This document shows positions 32,457-41,261 of a stretch of DNA of 53,892 nt, piece by piece (position 1 is the first letter of the stretch; each line of letters starts with the position of its first letter). The DNA lies in contig JACPCW010000131.1 in assembly GCA_016184365.1 (NCBI GenBank), forward strand, positions 1 to 53,892. The letters run 5' to 3'. The notes under the pieces were generated by a model that was not told the origin of the DNA, ran no database searches, and was given only the letters and a program-made list of their open reading frames with translations. A program made the translations under genes and the position numbers. This DNA comes from Candidatus Rokuibacteriota bacterium (lineage in GTDB: Bacteria; Methylomirabilota; Methylomirabilia; Rokubacteriales; CSP1-6).

Positions 32457-34748
32457 ATGATCGCCACCGAAGACGTCCCGATCCTTCGCTCGATCGAGCG
32501 AAAGCTCCTGTGGCTCTCGACGTGGATGGTCCACCACGCGAACTTCGTGCGCCCGAGCGCCGACGGCACGAAGGTCGGCGGTCACCAGGCGTCGTCGTCG
32601 TCCGTCGTGACGCTCGTCACCGCGCTCTACTTCCACTGGCTGCGCCCCGGCGACGTCGTCGCGACCAAAGCGCACGGGTCGCCGGCGTTCTACGCGGCGC
32701 AGTGCCTGCGCGGCCGGCTGCCCGCCGGCGCGCTCCGTGAGCTCCGAACGTTCGGCGGCCTTCAGGCGTATCCGAGCCGGCGGAAGAATCCCGAGATCGT
32801 CGACCTGTCGACCGGGTCGATGGGGCTCGGCGCGGTGCAGGCGACGTTCGGCGCGCTCGCCGCGCGTTATCTCGCGGATCACGGCGGTCGCGCGTTTCCC
32901 GAGCGGTTCGTCGTGATGGTGGGCGACGCCGAGCTCGACGAGGGCAACGTGTGGGAGGCGCTGCTCGAAGAGACGGTCGCCGAGCTCGGCCACGTGCTCT
33001 GGATCGTCGACGTCAATCGCCAGAGCCTCGATCGCGTCGTGCCGGACGTCCGGCGCGCGCAGCTGCCCGCGATGTTTCGCGCCGCCGGCTGGCGCGTGAT
33101 CGAGCTGCGCTGGGGCACGCGCCTGCGCGAGCGATTCGGCCGGCGCGGCGGCGCGGCGCTGCGGCGCCGCCTCGAGGCGATGCCGGGCGGGGAGTATCAC
33201 CGGCTCCTGCGTCTGCCGCCGTCCGCCGTGCGCAAGGCGCTCGTGACCACCCATGGCGACGTCGATCCGGCGATCGATCGCGTCCTCGCCGACGTTGCCG
33301 ACGACGATCTGCCCGCCCTCCTCGCCGACGTCGGCGGCCATGACCTCGTCGCCATCGACGCGGCGCTCGCCGAGGCGACGCGCGAGGCGTCCGGTCCGGC
33401 AGTCATCTTCGCGGACACGATCAAGGGCTTCGGCACGCCGCTCGCCGCCGATCCGCTGAACCATACGACGCTGCTTTCGACCGCGCAGGTCGAGACGCTG
33501 CGCGACGCGCTCGGCGCCCGGTCCGGCGACGAATGGGCGGGATTCGCGGAATCGAGCGCCGAAGCGCGCTACATCGCGCGTCTCCCCGCGTTGTTTCAGG
33601 CGCCGCCGGCAAGCGATCGGATCGAGATTCCGATGACGATCGGGGAGGCATATCCGCCGGAATCCTCGACGCAGGAGGCGTTCGGGCGCGTGCTCGGCGC
33701 GCTGGCGCGCACCCCGGCGGCGGACCGGATCGTCACGGTGTCCGCCGACGTCGCGGTCACCACGCACCTCGCCGGATGGATCAACCGCAAGGGCGTGTAC
33801 TTCCCGCGCGCGAAACCGTCGCACGCGCTCGACACGCCGCAGGCCGTGGCGTGGAAGGAATCGCCGGCCGGCCAGCACATCGAGCTCGGGATCGCCGAGC
33901 ACAATCTGTTTCTCGTGCTCGGCGCGCTCGGGCTGGCGCGCGAAGTGTCGGGCCAGACGCTCATCCCCATCGGCACGCTGTACGACCCGTTCGTGCCGCG
34001 CGGGCTCGATGCGCTCTACCACGCGCTCTACTCCGGCGCGCGGTTCGTCGTCGCCGCGACACCGTCGGGCGTGAGCCTGTCGCCGGAAGGCGGCGCGCAT
34101 CAGTCGGTGATCACGCCGGGCATCGGGATCGCGGTGCCGGCGATCACGTATGCCGAGCCCGCGTTCGCGCTCGAGGTCGAGTGGCTCCTGCTCGACGCGC
34201 TCGCGCGGATCGCCGGCGGATCGGGCGAGAGCCTCTATCTGCGCCTGTCGACGCGCCCGATCGACCAGCGCCTGGCGCCGGCGCCGAGCGACGCCTATCG
34301 CGACGCGGTGCTGCAGGGCGGCTATCGACTCGTCGATGCGCGCACGCACCCCGACCGGGACGCCGAAGCGGACGCCGTGCATCTCTTCGTGACCGGCGTG
34401 CTCGCGCCCGAGGCCGTCGACGCGAGCCGGCGGCTCGCTGCCGAGGGGATCTTCGCGAGCGTGTTCGTCGTGACGAGCGCCGATCGCCTCTATCGCGATC
34501 TGCGCATGCCGCGGCCGCGCCTGCTGTCGCTCATCGGCGCCGACGAGGAAGACGTGCCGGTCGTCTCCGCGCTCGACGGGCATTCGCACGCGCTGGCGTT
34601 CCTCGGCGGCGCGCTCGGCGTGCCGCAGTGGGCGCTCGGCGTCGACGACTTCGGGCAGTCGGGCGCGCGCGGTGACCTCTATCGGCACTACGGCATCGAC
34701 GCCGGCGCGATCGTGCGGGCGGCGCGCACGCTCGCCGGCCGCCCGTGA
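32457..34748 (+). CDS. AceE/transketolase-like thiamine-diphosphate E1 enzyme
   Basis: A 763-residue single-chain enzyme of the homodimeric pyruvate-dehydrogenase E1/transketolase group. GGHQASSSSVVTLVTALYFHWLRPGD and KAHGSPAFYA match the AceE N-terminal region. The thiamine-diphosphate motif is VGDAELDEGNVWEAL, completed by VDVNRQSLD. The C-terminal half has the transketolase pyrimidine and lobe-3 domains (GIAEHNLFLVLGALGLARE supplies the catalytic Glu; VTSADRLYRDL follows). No E2 or E3 gene is near, so it may work alone or with partners elsewhere. The substrate is probably a 2-oxo acid. ATG 32457 and the preceding GTG 32454 are both possible starts. The next gene's GTG overlaps its stop. 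Confidence 0.87.
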   Translation: MIATEDVPILRSIERKLLWLSTWMVHHANFVRPSADGTKVGGHQASSSSVVTLVTALYFHWLRPGDVVATKAHGSPAFYAAQCLRGRLPAGALRELRTFGGLQAYPSRRKNPEIVDLSTGSMGLGAVQATFGALAARYLADHGGRAFPERFVVMVGDAELDEGNVWEALLEETVAELGHVLWIVDVNRQSLDRVVPDVRRAQLPAMFRAAGWRVIELRWGTRLRERFGRRGGAALRRRLEAMPGGEYHRLLRLPPSAVRKALVTTHGDVDPAIDRVLADVADDDLPALLADVGGHDLVAIDAALAEATREASGPAVIFADTIKGFGTPLAADPLNHTTLLSTAQVETLRDALGARSGDEWAGFAESSAEARYIARLPALFQAPPASDRIEIPMTIGEAYPPESSTQEAFGRVLGALARTPAADRIVTVSADVAVTTHLAGWINRKGVYFPRAKPSHALDTPQAVAWKESPAGQHIELGIAEHNLFLVLGALGLAREVSGQTLIPIGTLYDPFVPRGLDALYHALYSGARFVVAATPSGVSLSPEGGAHQSVITPGIGIAVPAITYAEPAFALEVEWLLLDALARIAGGSGESLYLRLSTRPIDQRLAPAPSDAYRDAVLQGGYRLVDARTHPDRDAEADAVHLFVTGVLAPEAVDASRRLAAEGIFASVFVVTSADRLYRDLRMPRPRLLSLIGADEEDVPVVSALDGHSHALAFLGGALGVPQWALGVDDFGQSGARGDLYRHYGIDAGAIVRAARTLAGRP

Positions 34749-36187
34749 TCCTCCACGTCAACACCGTTCAGAAGGGATCGGCGGCGCGCGCGCGGGATTT
34801 CGTCGAGGCGCTGATGGAGCTGGTCGAGGGCGGTCAGGTCGACGCCGCGCTGCTGCCGAGCCTCCGCGTACAGCTCGACTGGATCCAGTACCGGACGAAC
34901 TTCCGCGAGCCGATCGTCCTGCGCCGCGCGATCGACATGGACGGTTCTCCGCTCGGGCTCGCGGAGATCGCGGTCGACCTGCGGCAATCCGATCGCGGCT
35001 GGCGCGCGCTGCTGCCGGCGTCGCTCGGGACGCTCGGCATCGCCGGTGACGATCCGGAGCGGCGGTATCTCGAAGGCTTCACGCCGCTGCGCGCCGGCCT
35101 GCTGTGGTCGTTCAACCGCCTGTTCTGGCAGCGTCTCGACGATTGGGAAGCGGCGACGGGGCGCCACTTCGAACAGGCGCTGCCGGCCGGGCAGTCGGAT
35201 GCGAATCACGCCGAGGCGATCGCCGACTCCGTCGCGGAGTTCTGGACCATGCTGGCCGACATGGACAAGCGCGGCCACCTGCCGGCGGAGATCTTCGCGC
35301 TCGAGATCGGCGTCGGCTCCGGCGTGCGCGCGGCGCGCTGGCTCGACCGGTTCCGCGCGCTCGACGACGAGCGCTCGACGCGGTTCTATCCGCGGCTGCG
35401 GTTCCTGCTCGGCGACTACTCGATACCGACGCTCGATCGCGCGATGGCCGCCGTCGCCGGCCACCGCGACATCGTGAGCGTCATGGCGATGGACGCGCTG
35501 AACCCGTTCAAGACGCTCTCGTTTCTCCGCTACAAGCTGCTCTACGTCCATCTGACGAACGTCTACGACAACCTGCCGGCGGATGAGCTCGTGCGTCGCG
35601 ACGGGCGGCTCTGGCTCGTCGAGGCGCGCGCGTATCTGCCGCGCGCCGAGACCGCGCGCATCGCCGCCGCGCACGACGTGCCCGCAGACGACGTCGTGCG
35701 GACCGTCGAGAAGCTGGTCGAGATCGGCCCCGACGTGCTGCGCGATCGCGCGCGCGGCATCGCGCTCTGGCGCGACGTGTGGGCGGCGCTCCGGCTCGAG
35801 GAGCGGCTGGTGCGGCTCGACGACGTCGCGCAGGCGCCGCTGCCGCCGGGGCTCGACCGGCACCATCTCGACGACCTGCTCGAGACCGCGCCGCAGGACG
35901 TGCGGTTTCATCTCTCGCGCGGCGCGGCCGAGAGCTTCGGCAACACGCTGCCGCTGCTGCACCCGCGCGGCTATCTGCAGGTGCAGGACATCTTCGTCAC
36001 GTCGATGGACGAATACCGGCAGGGCTTTCGCGGCCCGGGCAAGCTCGACGGCTCCGTCGTGAACTGGGTCAATGGCGCGCTGCTGCGGGCGGTCGCGGCG
36101 CGCGCGGGGTACGACGTGCACTTCACGCCGTTCCGCTACCGGACCGGCTCGCGCACGTCGATCCTCTACACCACGCAAAGAGATTAG
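34745..36187 (+). CDS. SAM-dependent methyltransferase-like protein (MidA-like)
   Basis: A 480-residue protein. Around residue 180 it has a class I methyltransferase motif I, FALEIGVGSGVRAARWLD, followed by RLRFLLGDYS and an acidic motif region. The spacing of a long N-terminal domain before a glycine-rich motif recalls the MidA/NDUFAF7 Arg methyltransferases, but the match is loose. The start GTG 34745 overlaps the E1 stop as GTGA, and the MetE-like gene follows after 10 bp, so the three make one unit. The functional link between an E1 enzyme, a methyltransferase and a MetE-like protein is unknown to me; methyl-group metabolism is a possible common theme. Confidence 0.6.
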   Translation: MILHVNTVQKGSAARARDFVEALMELVEGGQVDAALLPSLRVQLDWIQYRTNFREPIVLRRAIDMDGSPLGLAEIAVDLRQSDRGWRALLPASLGTLGIAGDDPERRYLEGFTPLRAGLLWSFNRLFWQRLDDWEAATGRHFEQALPAGQSDANHAEAIADSVAEFWTMLADMDKRGHLPAEIFALEIGVGSGVRAARWLDRFRALDDERSTRFYPRLRFLLGDYSIPTLDRAMAAVAGHRDIVSVMAMDALNPFKTLSFLRYKLLYVHLTNVYDNLPADELVRRDGRLWLVEARAYLPRAETARIAAAHDVPADDVVRTVEKLVEIGPDVLRDRARGIALWRDVWAALRLEERLVRLDDVAQAPLPPGLDRHHLDDLLETAPQDVRFHLSRGAAESFGNTLPLLHPRGYLQVQDIFVTSMDEYRQGFRGPGKLDGSVVNWVNGALLRAVAARAGYDVHFTPFRYRTGSRTSILYTTQRD

Positions 36188-36197
36188 GAGCCGTGCC

Positions 36198-37199
36198 ATG
36201 GAGCGCGTGATGCTCGAGACGGCGGTGGTCGGCAGCTATTCGATGCCGGCGTGGCTCGAGCGCGCGAAGAACGACTTCCTGCTGCGTCGGCTGTCGCGGC
36301 ACGACCTCGACGAGATGCACGACGCGGCGGTGAAGGCCGCGATCAAGGACCAGGAGGTCGCGGGCGTCGACGTGGTGTCCGACGGCGAGCTCCGCCGCGA
36401 CAACATGATCGACTACTTCGCGACGCGGCTGCCGGGCGTCGACGTCGACTACCGGTCGAAGAAGTTCTATTACGACTACTACGACGCCGTGGCGCGGCGG
36501 AAGCTGCCGATCGCGCCGCTCGGCCTCGTCGACGACTTCCGCTTCCTCGCACGCTTCACGGCACGCCGGCCGAAGGTGTCGGTCACCGGCCCGCACTCGC
36601 TCGTGAAGCGCATCCGCAACGAGCACTATCCGAGCGAGGACGCGTTCGCGCTCGACATCGCGCGGCTCATGAATCTCGAGCTGAAGGAGCTGGTGCGCGC
36701 GGGCGCCACGGACATCCAGGTCGACGAGCCGTACTACTCCGGCTTTCCCGAGGACGTCGCGTGGGGCGTGAAAGCGGTGAACGCGCTCGTCGACGGCGTC
36801 GCCGCGCGCATCATCCTGCACGTCTGCTACGGCAACCGGTACGGCAAGCCGTCGTGGGAAGGCAGCTACCGGTATCTGTTCCCGGCCATCCTCGGCGCGC
36901 GCATCGACGTGCTGATGCTCGAGTTCGCGCGGCGCGGTCCGGACGACGTCGCGCTCTTCCGCGAGTTCGCGCCGCCGTTCGCGCTCGGGCTCGGCGTGGT
37001 GGACGTGAAGACCCACGACGTCGAGCCGCCGGCGATGGTCGCCGAGCGGATCCGCCAGGCGCTCGCAGTCGTTCCCGCCGCGCGGCTGTCGGTCAATCCG
37101 GACTGCGGGCTCCTGCATCTGCCGCGCGATCTCGCGTTCGCGAAGCTCGAGGCGATGGTCGAGGGGGCGAGCCAGGTCCGTCGCGAGGTCGGGGGGTAG
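36198..37199 (+). CDS. Cobalamin-independent methionine synthase-like protein (MetE C-terminal domain)
   Basis: A 333-residue protein equal to the C-terminal catalytic barrel of MetE, without the N-terminal half. The zinc ligands are all present: His and Cys in HVCYGN (about residue 216), Glu in LMLEFARRG, and Cys in NPDCGLLHLPRD near the end. QEVAGVDVVSDGELRRDNMIDYF matches the substrate-binding opening. Short MetE-like proteins can transfer methyl groups from donors other than methyltetrahydrofolate-polyglutamate, including methylcobalamin in some archaea. TAGGAG precedes ATG 36198. It is third in the unit with the E1-like and methyltransferase genes. Confidence 0.85.
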   Translation: MERVMLETAVVGSYSMPAWLERAKNDFLLRRLSRHDLDEMHDAAVKAAIKDQEVAGVDVVSDGELRRDNMIDYFATRLPGVDVDYRSKKFYYDYYDAVARRKLPIAPLGLVDDFRFLARFTARRPKVSVTGPHSLVKRIRNEHYPSEDAFALDIARLMNLELKELVRAGATDIQVDEPYYSGFPEDVAWGVKAVNALVDGVAARIILHVCYGNRYGKPSWEGSYRYLFPAILGARIDVLMLEFARRGPDDVALFREFAPPFALGLGVVDVKTHDVEPPAMVAERIRQALAVVPAARLSVNPDCGLLHLPRDLAFAKLEAMVEGASQVRREVGG

Positions 37200-37210
37200 C
37201 CGTCGGTGGG

Positions 37211-37216
37211 TACACT
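37211..37216 (+). promoter_or_regulatory. -10-like hexamer next to the UdgX gene
   Basis: TACACT, preceded by GGG, ends 9 nt before ATG 37226. Confidence 0.4.
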
Positions 37217-37225
37217 GATGACGTC

Positions 37226-37867
37226 ATGGCCAAGCGCGAGACCGGAACCGCGGCCGCGCTGATCCCGCCGAAGCCGACGCTGCCGATGCTCCGCGAGATC
37301 GCGCGCGGGTGCCAGGCCTGCGACCTCTACAAGACCGGGACGCAGACGGTGTTCGGCGAAGGCGGCCCGCGCGCGCGTGTCTTCATGGTCGGCGAGCAGC
37401 CCGGCAACGATGAAGATCTCGCCGGCAAGCCGTTCGTCGGACCGGCCGGCAAGCTGCTCGACCGCGCGCTCGACCGCGCCGGTGTCGATCGCCGCCAGGT
37501 CTACGTCACCAACGTCGTGAAGCACTTCAAGTGGGAGCCGAAGGGCAAGCGCCGCATCCACGCGAAACCGAGCGCCGGCGAGATCCGCGCGTGCCTGCCG
37601 TGGCTCGAAGCCGAGCTGTCGCTCGTGAAGCCCGACGTCATCGTCGCGCTCGGTGCGACGGCGGCGCAGACGCTGCTCGGCCGTGCGTTCCGCGTGAGCC
37701 AGCAGCGCGGGCAGCTCGTGTCGTCGCCGTACGGGATGGTGCTCGCGACGGTCCACCCGTCGTCGATTCTGCGCGTGCCCGACGACGAAGCGCGCCACGC
37801 CGAGATGGACCGGCTCGTCACCGACCTGAAGCCGGTCGCCGCCTACCTCCGTCGCGCCGCGGCGTAG
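37226..37867 (+). CDS. UdgX-type uracil-DNA glycosylase (covalent uracil binder)
   Basis: A 213-residue iron-sulfur uracil-DNA glycosylase. [20 protein letters not shown] (residues 56-75) is the active-site start, and HPSSILR (177-183) is the DNA-binding loop of family 4-like enzymes. The diagnostic KRRIH loop is present at 108-112; in characterised UdgX the His of this loop attacks the sugar and links the enzyme covalently to DNA at the uracil site. C29, C32 and C123 are likely cluster ligands; I do not see a fourth Cys. ATG 37226 is favoured; an earlier ATG at 37218 is out of frame. A stand-alone gene between metE-like and phosphatase-like genes. Confidence 0.9.
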   Translation: MAKRETGTAAALIPPKPTLPMLREIARGCQACDLYKTGTQTVFGEGGPRARVFMVGEQPGNDEDLAGKPFVGPAGKLLDRALDRAGVDRRQVYVTNVVKHFKWEPKGKRRIHAKPSAGEIRACLPWLEAELSLVKPDVIVALGATAAQTLLGRAFRVSQQRGQLVSSPYGMVLATVHPSSILRVPDDEARHAEMDRLVTDLKPVAAYLRRAAA

Positions 37868-37924
37868 CCGCTTCCGCGATCTCCGCCCCTACCGCCGCGG
37901 TCGCGGCCTGGCCGGATCTACGAT

Positions 37925-37958
37925 GTAACACTCGATACATCGGTACGCGGTGTGTTAC
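37925..37958 (+). promoter_or_regulatory. Inverted repeat upstream of the phosphatase-chrA pair
   Basis: GTAACAC (37925-37931) and GTGTTAC (37952-37958) are perfect inverted arms separated by 20 nt, 27 nt before the start codon. The arms lie about two helical turns apart, a layout suited to a dimeric repressor or two-site operator. No regulator gene is adjacent. Confidence 0.42.
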
Positions 37959-37984
37959 GTTGCCGGCACCTTGGAGGTGTCGGG

Positions 37985-38386
37985 ATGACGAAGCGGAGAG
38001 TCGTGTTCGTGTGTCTGCACGGGTCGGCCAAGAGCGTCATCGCCGCGTCGTACTGCCGGCGGCTGGCGGACCGCTACGGCGTGCCGGTCGACGTCGAATC
38101 AGCGGGCGTGGAGCCGGACGCGAGCATTCCGCCGAAAGTCGTCGGCGGCCTCGGCATGGACGGCATCGACGTCAGCAGCGTGACGCCGCGGGCCGCGGCC
38201 GCGGTCGATTTTTCCGGGGCGACACGGGTGATCGCGTTCGGGTGCGACGTTCCGGGAGTTCCGGCCGGCGTGCCGGTCGAGCAGTGGTCCGACGTGCCCG
38301 CCGTCAGCGAGGACTTCGGGCGCGCGCGCGACCTCATCGTGGCGCGCGTCGACCGCCTCGTCGCCGATCTCGAGGGCGCGGGATGA
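37985..38386 (+). CDS. Low-molecular-weight phosphatase/arsenate-reductase-like protein
   Basis: A 133-residue protein with the LMW-PTP fold. The phosphate loop is C10-LHGSA-K16-S17, where the family has C-x5-R-S; the invariant Arg is replaced by Lys. Near the end, QWSDVPAVSEDFGRARDL resembles the segment with the general-acid Asp. ArsC-type arsenate reductases and tyrosine phosphatases share this loop. Arg-to-Lys usually cripples phosphatase chemistry, so it may bind an oxyanion rather than hydrolyse. TTGGAGG precedes ATG 37985. It overlaps chrA by four bases (ATGA), and an inverted repeat precedes it, suggesting oxyanion-responsive co-expression. Confidence 0.75.
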   Translation: MTKRRVVFVCLHGSAKSVIAASYCRRLADRYGVPVDVESAGVEPDASIPPKVVGGLGMDGIDVSSVTPRAAAAVDFSGATRVIAFGCDVPGVPAGVPVEQWSDVPAVSEDFGRARDLIVARVDRLVADLEGAG

Positions 38387-39501
38387 GCGTGCAGCGACCG
38401 ACGGCCGCCGGGCTCGTCCGCTACTTCCTCTATCTCGGGTCGTTCGGTTTCGGCGGACCCGTGGCGCTCGTCGGGTACATGCAGCGCGATCTCGTCGAGG
38501 GCCGGCAGTGGTTCACGAAGGAGGAGTACGTCAAGTCGCTCGCGCTGTCGCAGCTCGCGCCGGGCCCGCTCGCCGCGCAGCTCGCGATCTGCTTCGGCTA
38601 CGTGCATTCGAAGGTGCGCGGCGCGACGCTCGTCGCGCTCGCGTTCATCCTGCCGTCGTTCTTCATGACGCTCGCGGTCGGCATGCTGTACGTCCGGTTC
38701 GGCGGACTCACGTGGATGCAGGGCGCCTTCTACGGCGTCGGCGCGACGGTGATCGCCATCATCGCCGTCGCGGCGTGGAAGCTCGCGAAGCTGACGGTGT
38801 CGAAAGACCTCCTGCAGCGGGTGATCTTCGTGCTGATGGCCGTGGCGACGGCGTGGACCGAGTCGGAAGACGGGTGGCTGTTCCTGCTCGCCGGGGTCGT
38901 GACGCTGGTCGTGCAGGCGCCGCCGGCCTGGCTCCGCCGGTCGGGCGCCGCGTGCATCGCGGTCGTGACGCCGGAGATCCTCGCGCAGATCCTCTGGTTC
39001 TTCACGAAGGCCGGCGCGTTCGTGTTCGGCAGCGGTCTTGCGATCGTGCCGTTCCTCTACGGCGGCGTCGTGAAGGAGTACGGCTGGCTGACGGATGCGC
39101 AGTTCGTGGACGCCGTGGCGGTGGCGATGCTGACGCCGGGACCGATCGTCATCACCGTCGCCTTCATCGGCTATCTCATGGCCGGATCCCCCGGCGCGAC
39201 GGCCGCGGCCATCGGCATGTTCCTGCCCGTCTACCTGTTCGTCGTCGTGCCGTTTCCCTGGTTCGACCGCTTCAGCGACAACGTGCAGGTGAAGGCCTTC
39301 GTCGGCGGATTGACCGCCGCGGCGTCCGGCGCGATCGCCGGCGCGTGCGTCGTGCTCGCGCGGCGCGCGATCGTCGACGTGCCGACGGCCATCATCGCCG
39401 CCGTGACGCTCGCGGTGATCTTGCGCTGGAAGATCTCGGAGCCGTTCCTGATCGCCGCGGGCGCCGCGGCCGGCGTCGCGATCACGCTCGCGCGCGGCTG
39501 A
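38383..39501 (+). CDS. chrA: Chromate transporter ChrA
   Basis: A 372-residue inner-membrane protein with two homologous CHR halves, the usual long-chain form. SFGFGGPVALVGYMQRDLVE and ALSQLAPGPLAAQLAICFGY are N-half signatures; GAFVFGSGLAIVPFLYGGVV and MLTPGPIVITVAFIGYLMAG repeat the pattern in the C half. About ten hydrophobic segments are visible. ChrA exports chromate using the proton gradient. The start ATG 38383 overlaps the phosphatase-like gene, so both come from the inverted-repeat promoter. Sulfate-like anions are alternative substrates in uncharacterised members. Confidence 0.92.
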   Translation: MSVQRPTAAGLVRYFLYLGSFGFGGPVALVGYMQRDLVEGRQWFTKEEYVKSLALSQLAPGPLAAQLAICFGYVHSKVRGATLVALAFILPSFFMTLAVGMLYVRFGGLTWMQGAFYGVGATVIAIIAVAAWKLAKLTVSKDLLQRVIFVLMAVATAWTESEDGWLFLLAGVVTLVVQAPPAWLRRSGAACIAVVTPEILAQILWFFTKAGAFVFGSGLAIVPFLYGGVVKEYGWLTDAQFVDAVAVAMLTPGPIVITVAFIGYLMAGSPGATAAAIGMFLPVYLFVVVPFPWFDRFSDNVQVKAFVGGLTAAASGAIAGACVVLARRAIVDVPTAIIAAVTLAVILRWKISEPFLIAAGAAAGVAITLARG

Positions 39502-39670
39502 CGGTCGCGCGCTCGTGCCCGCGATCGCCCGCGCTCCGCGCCGGCGAGAGTCCGAAGCGCGCGCGGGCCCACGTGACGGTGTGTTCCGCCATCCAGAGCA
39601 GCGCAATCGTGACAATCGCGGTGGCCGCGAGGCCGAACAGCGCGAGCAGCCGAATCTCGAGCAGCGTCAT
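39482..39670 (-). CDS. Small single-span membrane protein (62 residues)
   Basis: Starts at ATG 39670 with GGAGG ten bases before it. One hydrophobic helix (about residues 5-27) is followed by an Arg/Ala-rich tail that overlaps the end of chrA by 20 bases. It has no recognised family. The good ribosome-binding site supports it; the overlap and short length make it uncertain. Confidence 0.45.
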   Translation of the reverse strand: MTLLEIRLLALFGLAATAIVTIALLWMAEHTVTWARARFGLSPARSAGDRGHERATVSRARA

Positions 39671-39732
39671 GGCCGTGGTCCTCCATCCCCTGCGACCCCG
39701 GCCGTGGCGTCGCGTGAAATCGCTGCGCTTCC

Positions 39733-39762
39733 CTGACCGCGACCATCCGCGCCCGGTATAAT
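39733..39762 (+). promoter_or_regulatory. Promoter of glcDEF
   Basis: -35 CTGACC (39733-39738), an 18-nt spacer, and a perfect -10 TATAAT (39757-39762). Only 9 nt separate the -10 from ATG 39772, so transcription would start at or within a few bases of the start codon. Confidence 0.55.
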
Positions 39763-39771
39763 TCAGAGGCG

Positions 39772-41244
39772 ATGGCTCCCCTGTCCAACGACCGGAAACG
39801 TGCGCTCCGCCCCGAGCTCGACGCGCTCGTCGGCACGGACGGCGTGCTCTCGGACCCCGACGAGCTGCTCGTCTACGAATCCGACGGCCTGACGCTCTTC
39901 CGCGCGCTCGCCGACTTCGTCGTGTTCCCGCGCTCGGCCGAGCAGGTGGCCGCGGTGGTGAAGCTCGCGAATCGCGAAGACCTGCCGTTCGTCGCGCGCG
40001 GCGCCGGCACCGGGCTGTCGGGCGGGTGCCTGCCCGCGGAAGGCGGCATCGTCCTCTCGCTCATGCGCATGAACCGGGTCCTCGAAGTCGACTACGACAA
40101 CCAGATCGCCGTCGTCGAGCCCGGGCTCGTGAACCTGCATCTCTCGTGGCGCGTCGGCCCGCAGGGCTACTACTACGCGCCCGATCCCTCGAGCCAGCAG
40201 GCGTGCACGATCGGCGGCAACATCGCGAACAACTCCGGCGGCCCGCACACGCTGAAGTACGGCGTCACCACCAATCACGTGCTCGGGCTGGAAGTCGTGA
40301 TGCCCGACGGCGAGATCCTGTGGCTCGGCGGCAAGACGCGCGAGACGCCCGGGTACGACGTCACCGGCGTGTTCGTCGGGTCCGAGGGCACGTTCGGCAT
40401 CGCCACGAAGATCGTCGTGCGGATTCTCAAGAAGCCCCAGGCGGTGAAGACGGTGCTCGCGGTGTTCGATCAGGTCGAGCACGCGTCGGCGGCCGTGTCG
40501 GAGATCATCGCGCGCGGCCTCGTCCCCGCCGCGATCGAGATGATCGATCACCTGACGATCCAGGCCGTCGAGGACGCGTTCGGCTGCGGCTACCCGCGCG
40601 ATGCGGCGGCCGCGCTGCTCATCGAAGTCGATGGACTGGCGGTCGGCATGGATGCGCAGACCGAGCGGATCGTCGCCGCGTGTCGCGAGCGCGGCGCGCG
40701 CGACACGCGCGTGGCGCGCGACGAAGCGGAGCGCCAGCTGCTCTGGAAGGGCCGCAAGTCCGCGTTCGGCGCGTACGGCCGCGTCTCGCCCGCGTACATG
40801 GTGATGGACGGCGTGATCCCGCGCACGAAGCTGCCGTACGTGCTCGGCCGCGTGAACGAGATCGTGGCGGCGTACGGGCTGCGCGTCGGCAACGTGTTCC
40901 ACGCCGGCGACGGCAACCTGCACCCGAACATCCTCTATGACCCGCGGAAGCCCGGCGAAGAAGCGCGCGTCGTGCAGGCGGGCGCCGAGATCATGAAGCT
41001 CTGCGCGGACGTCGGCGGCTCGATCTCCGGGGAGCACGGCATCGGCCTCGAGAAAGCCGACTTCATGCCGTTCATCTTCTCGGCGGCGGATCTCGGCGTG
41101 ATGGCGCGGCTCAAGCGCGCGTTCAATCCGACGAACCTCTGCAACCCGGGCAAGATCTTCCCGACGAAGAAGTCGTGCGGCGAGGTCGCCGTGGGCTATC
41201 GGCCCCATCCGATCGAAGCAAAGGGCCTCGCCCAGCGCTTCTGA
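39772..41244 (+). CDS. glcD: Glycolate oxidase FAD-binding subunit GlcD
   Basis: A 490-residue FAD-linked oxidase of the vanillyl-alcohol-oxidase fold. The FAD domain shows FVARGAGTGLSGGCLP and CTIGGNIANNSGGPHTLKYG, and VGSEGTFGIATKIVVRI closes the cofactor site. The C-terminal GNVFHAGDGNLHPNILYD and SGEHGIGLEKADF bind metal and substrate, and FNPTNLCNPGKIFP ends the domain. Together with GlcE and GlcF it oxidises glycolate (or D-lactate or another 2-hydroxy acid) to the 2-oxo acid at the membrane. It leads the four-gene run glcD-glcE-glcF-moaB/mog. A TATAAT box lies 9 nt before the start and no Shine-Dalgarno is visible. Confidence 0.93.
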   Translation: MAPLSNDRKRALRPELDALVGTDGVLSDPDELLVYESDGLTLFRALADFVVFPRSAEQVAAVVKLANREDLPFVARGAGTGLSGGCLPAEGGIVLSLMRMNRVLEVDYDNQIAVVEPGLVNLHLSWRVGPQGYYYAPDPSSQQACTIGGNIANNSGGPHTLKYGVTTNHVLGLEVVMPDGEILWLGGKTRETPGYDVTGVFVGSEGTFGIATKIVVRILKKPQAVKTVLAVFDQVEHASAAVSEIIARGLVPAAIEMIDHLTIQAVEDAFGCGYPRDAAAALLIEVDGLAVGMDAQTERIVAACRERGARDTRVARDEAERQLLWKGRKSAFGAYGRVSPAYMVMDGVIPRTKLPYVLGRVNEIVAAYGLRVGNVFHAGDGNLHPNILYDPRKPGEEARVVQAGAEIMKLCADVGGSISGEHGIGLEKADFMPFIFSAADLGVMARLKRAFNPTNLCNPGKIFPTKKSCGEVAVGYRPHPIEAKGLAQRF

Positions 41245-41261
41245 GCGCGGGCCGTCGCCGC

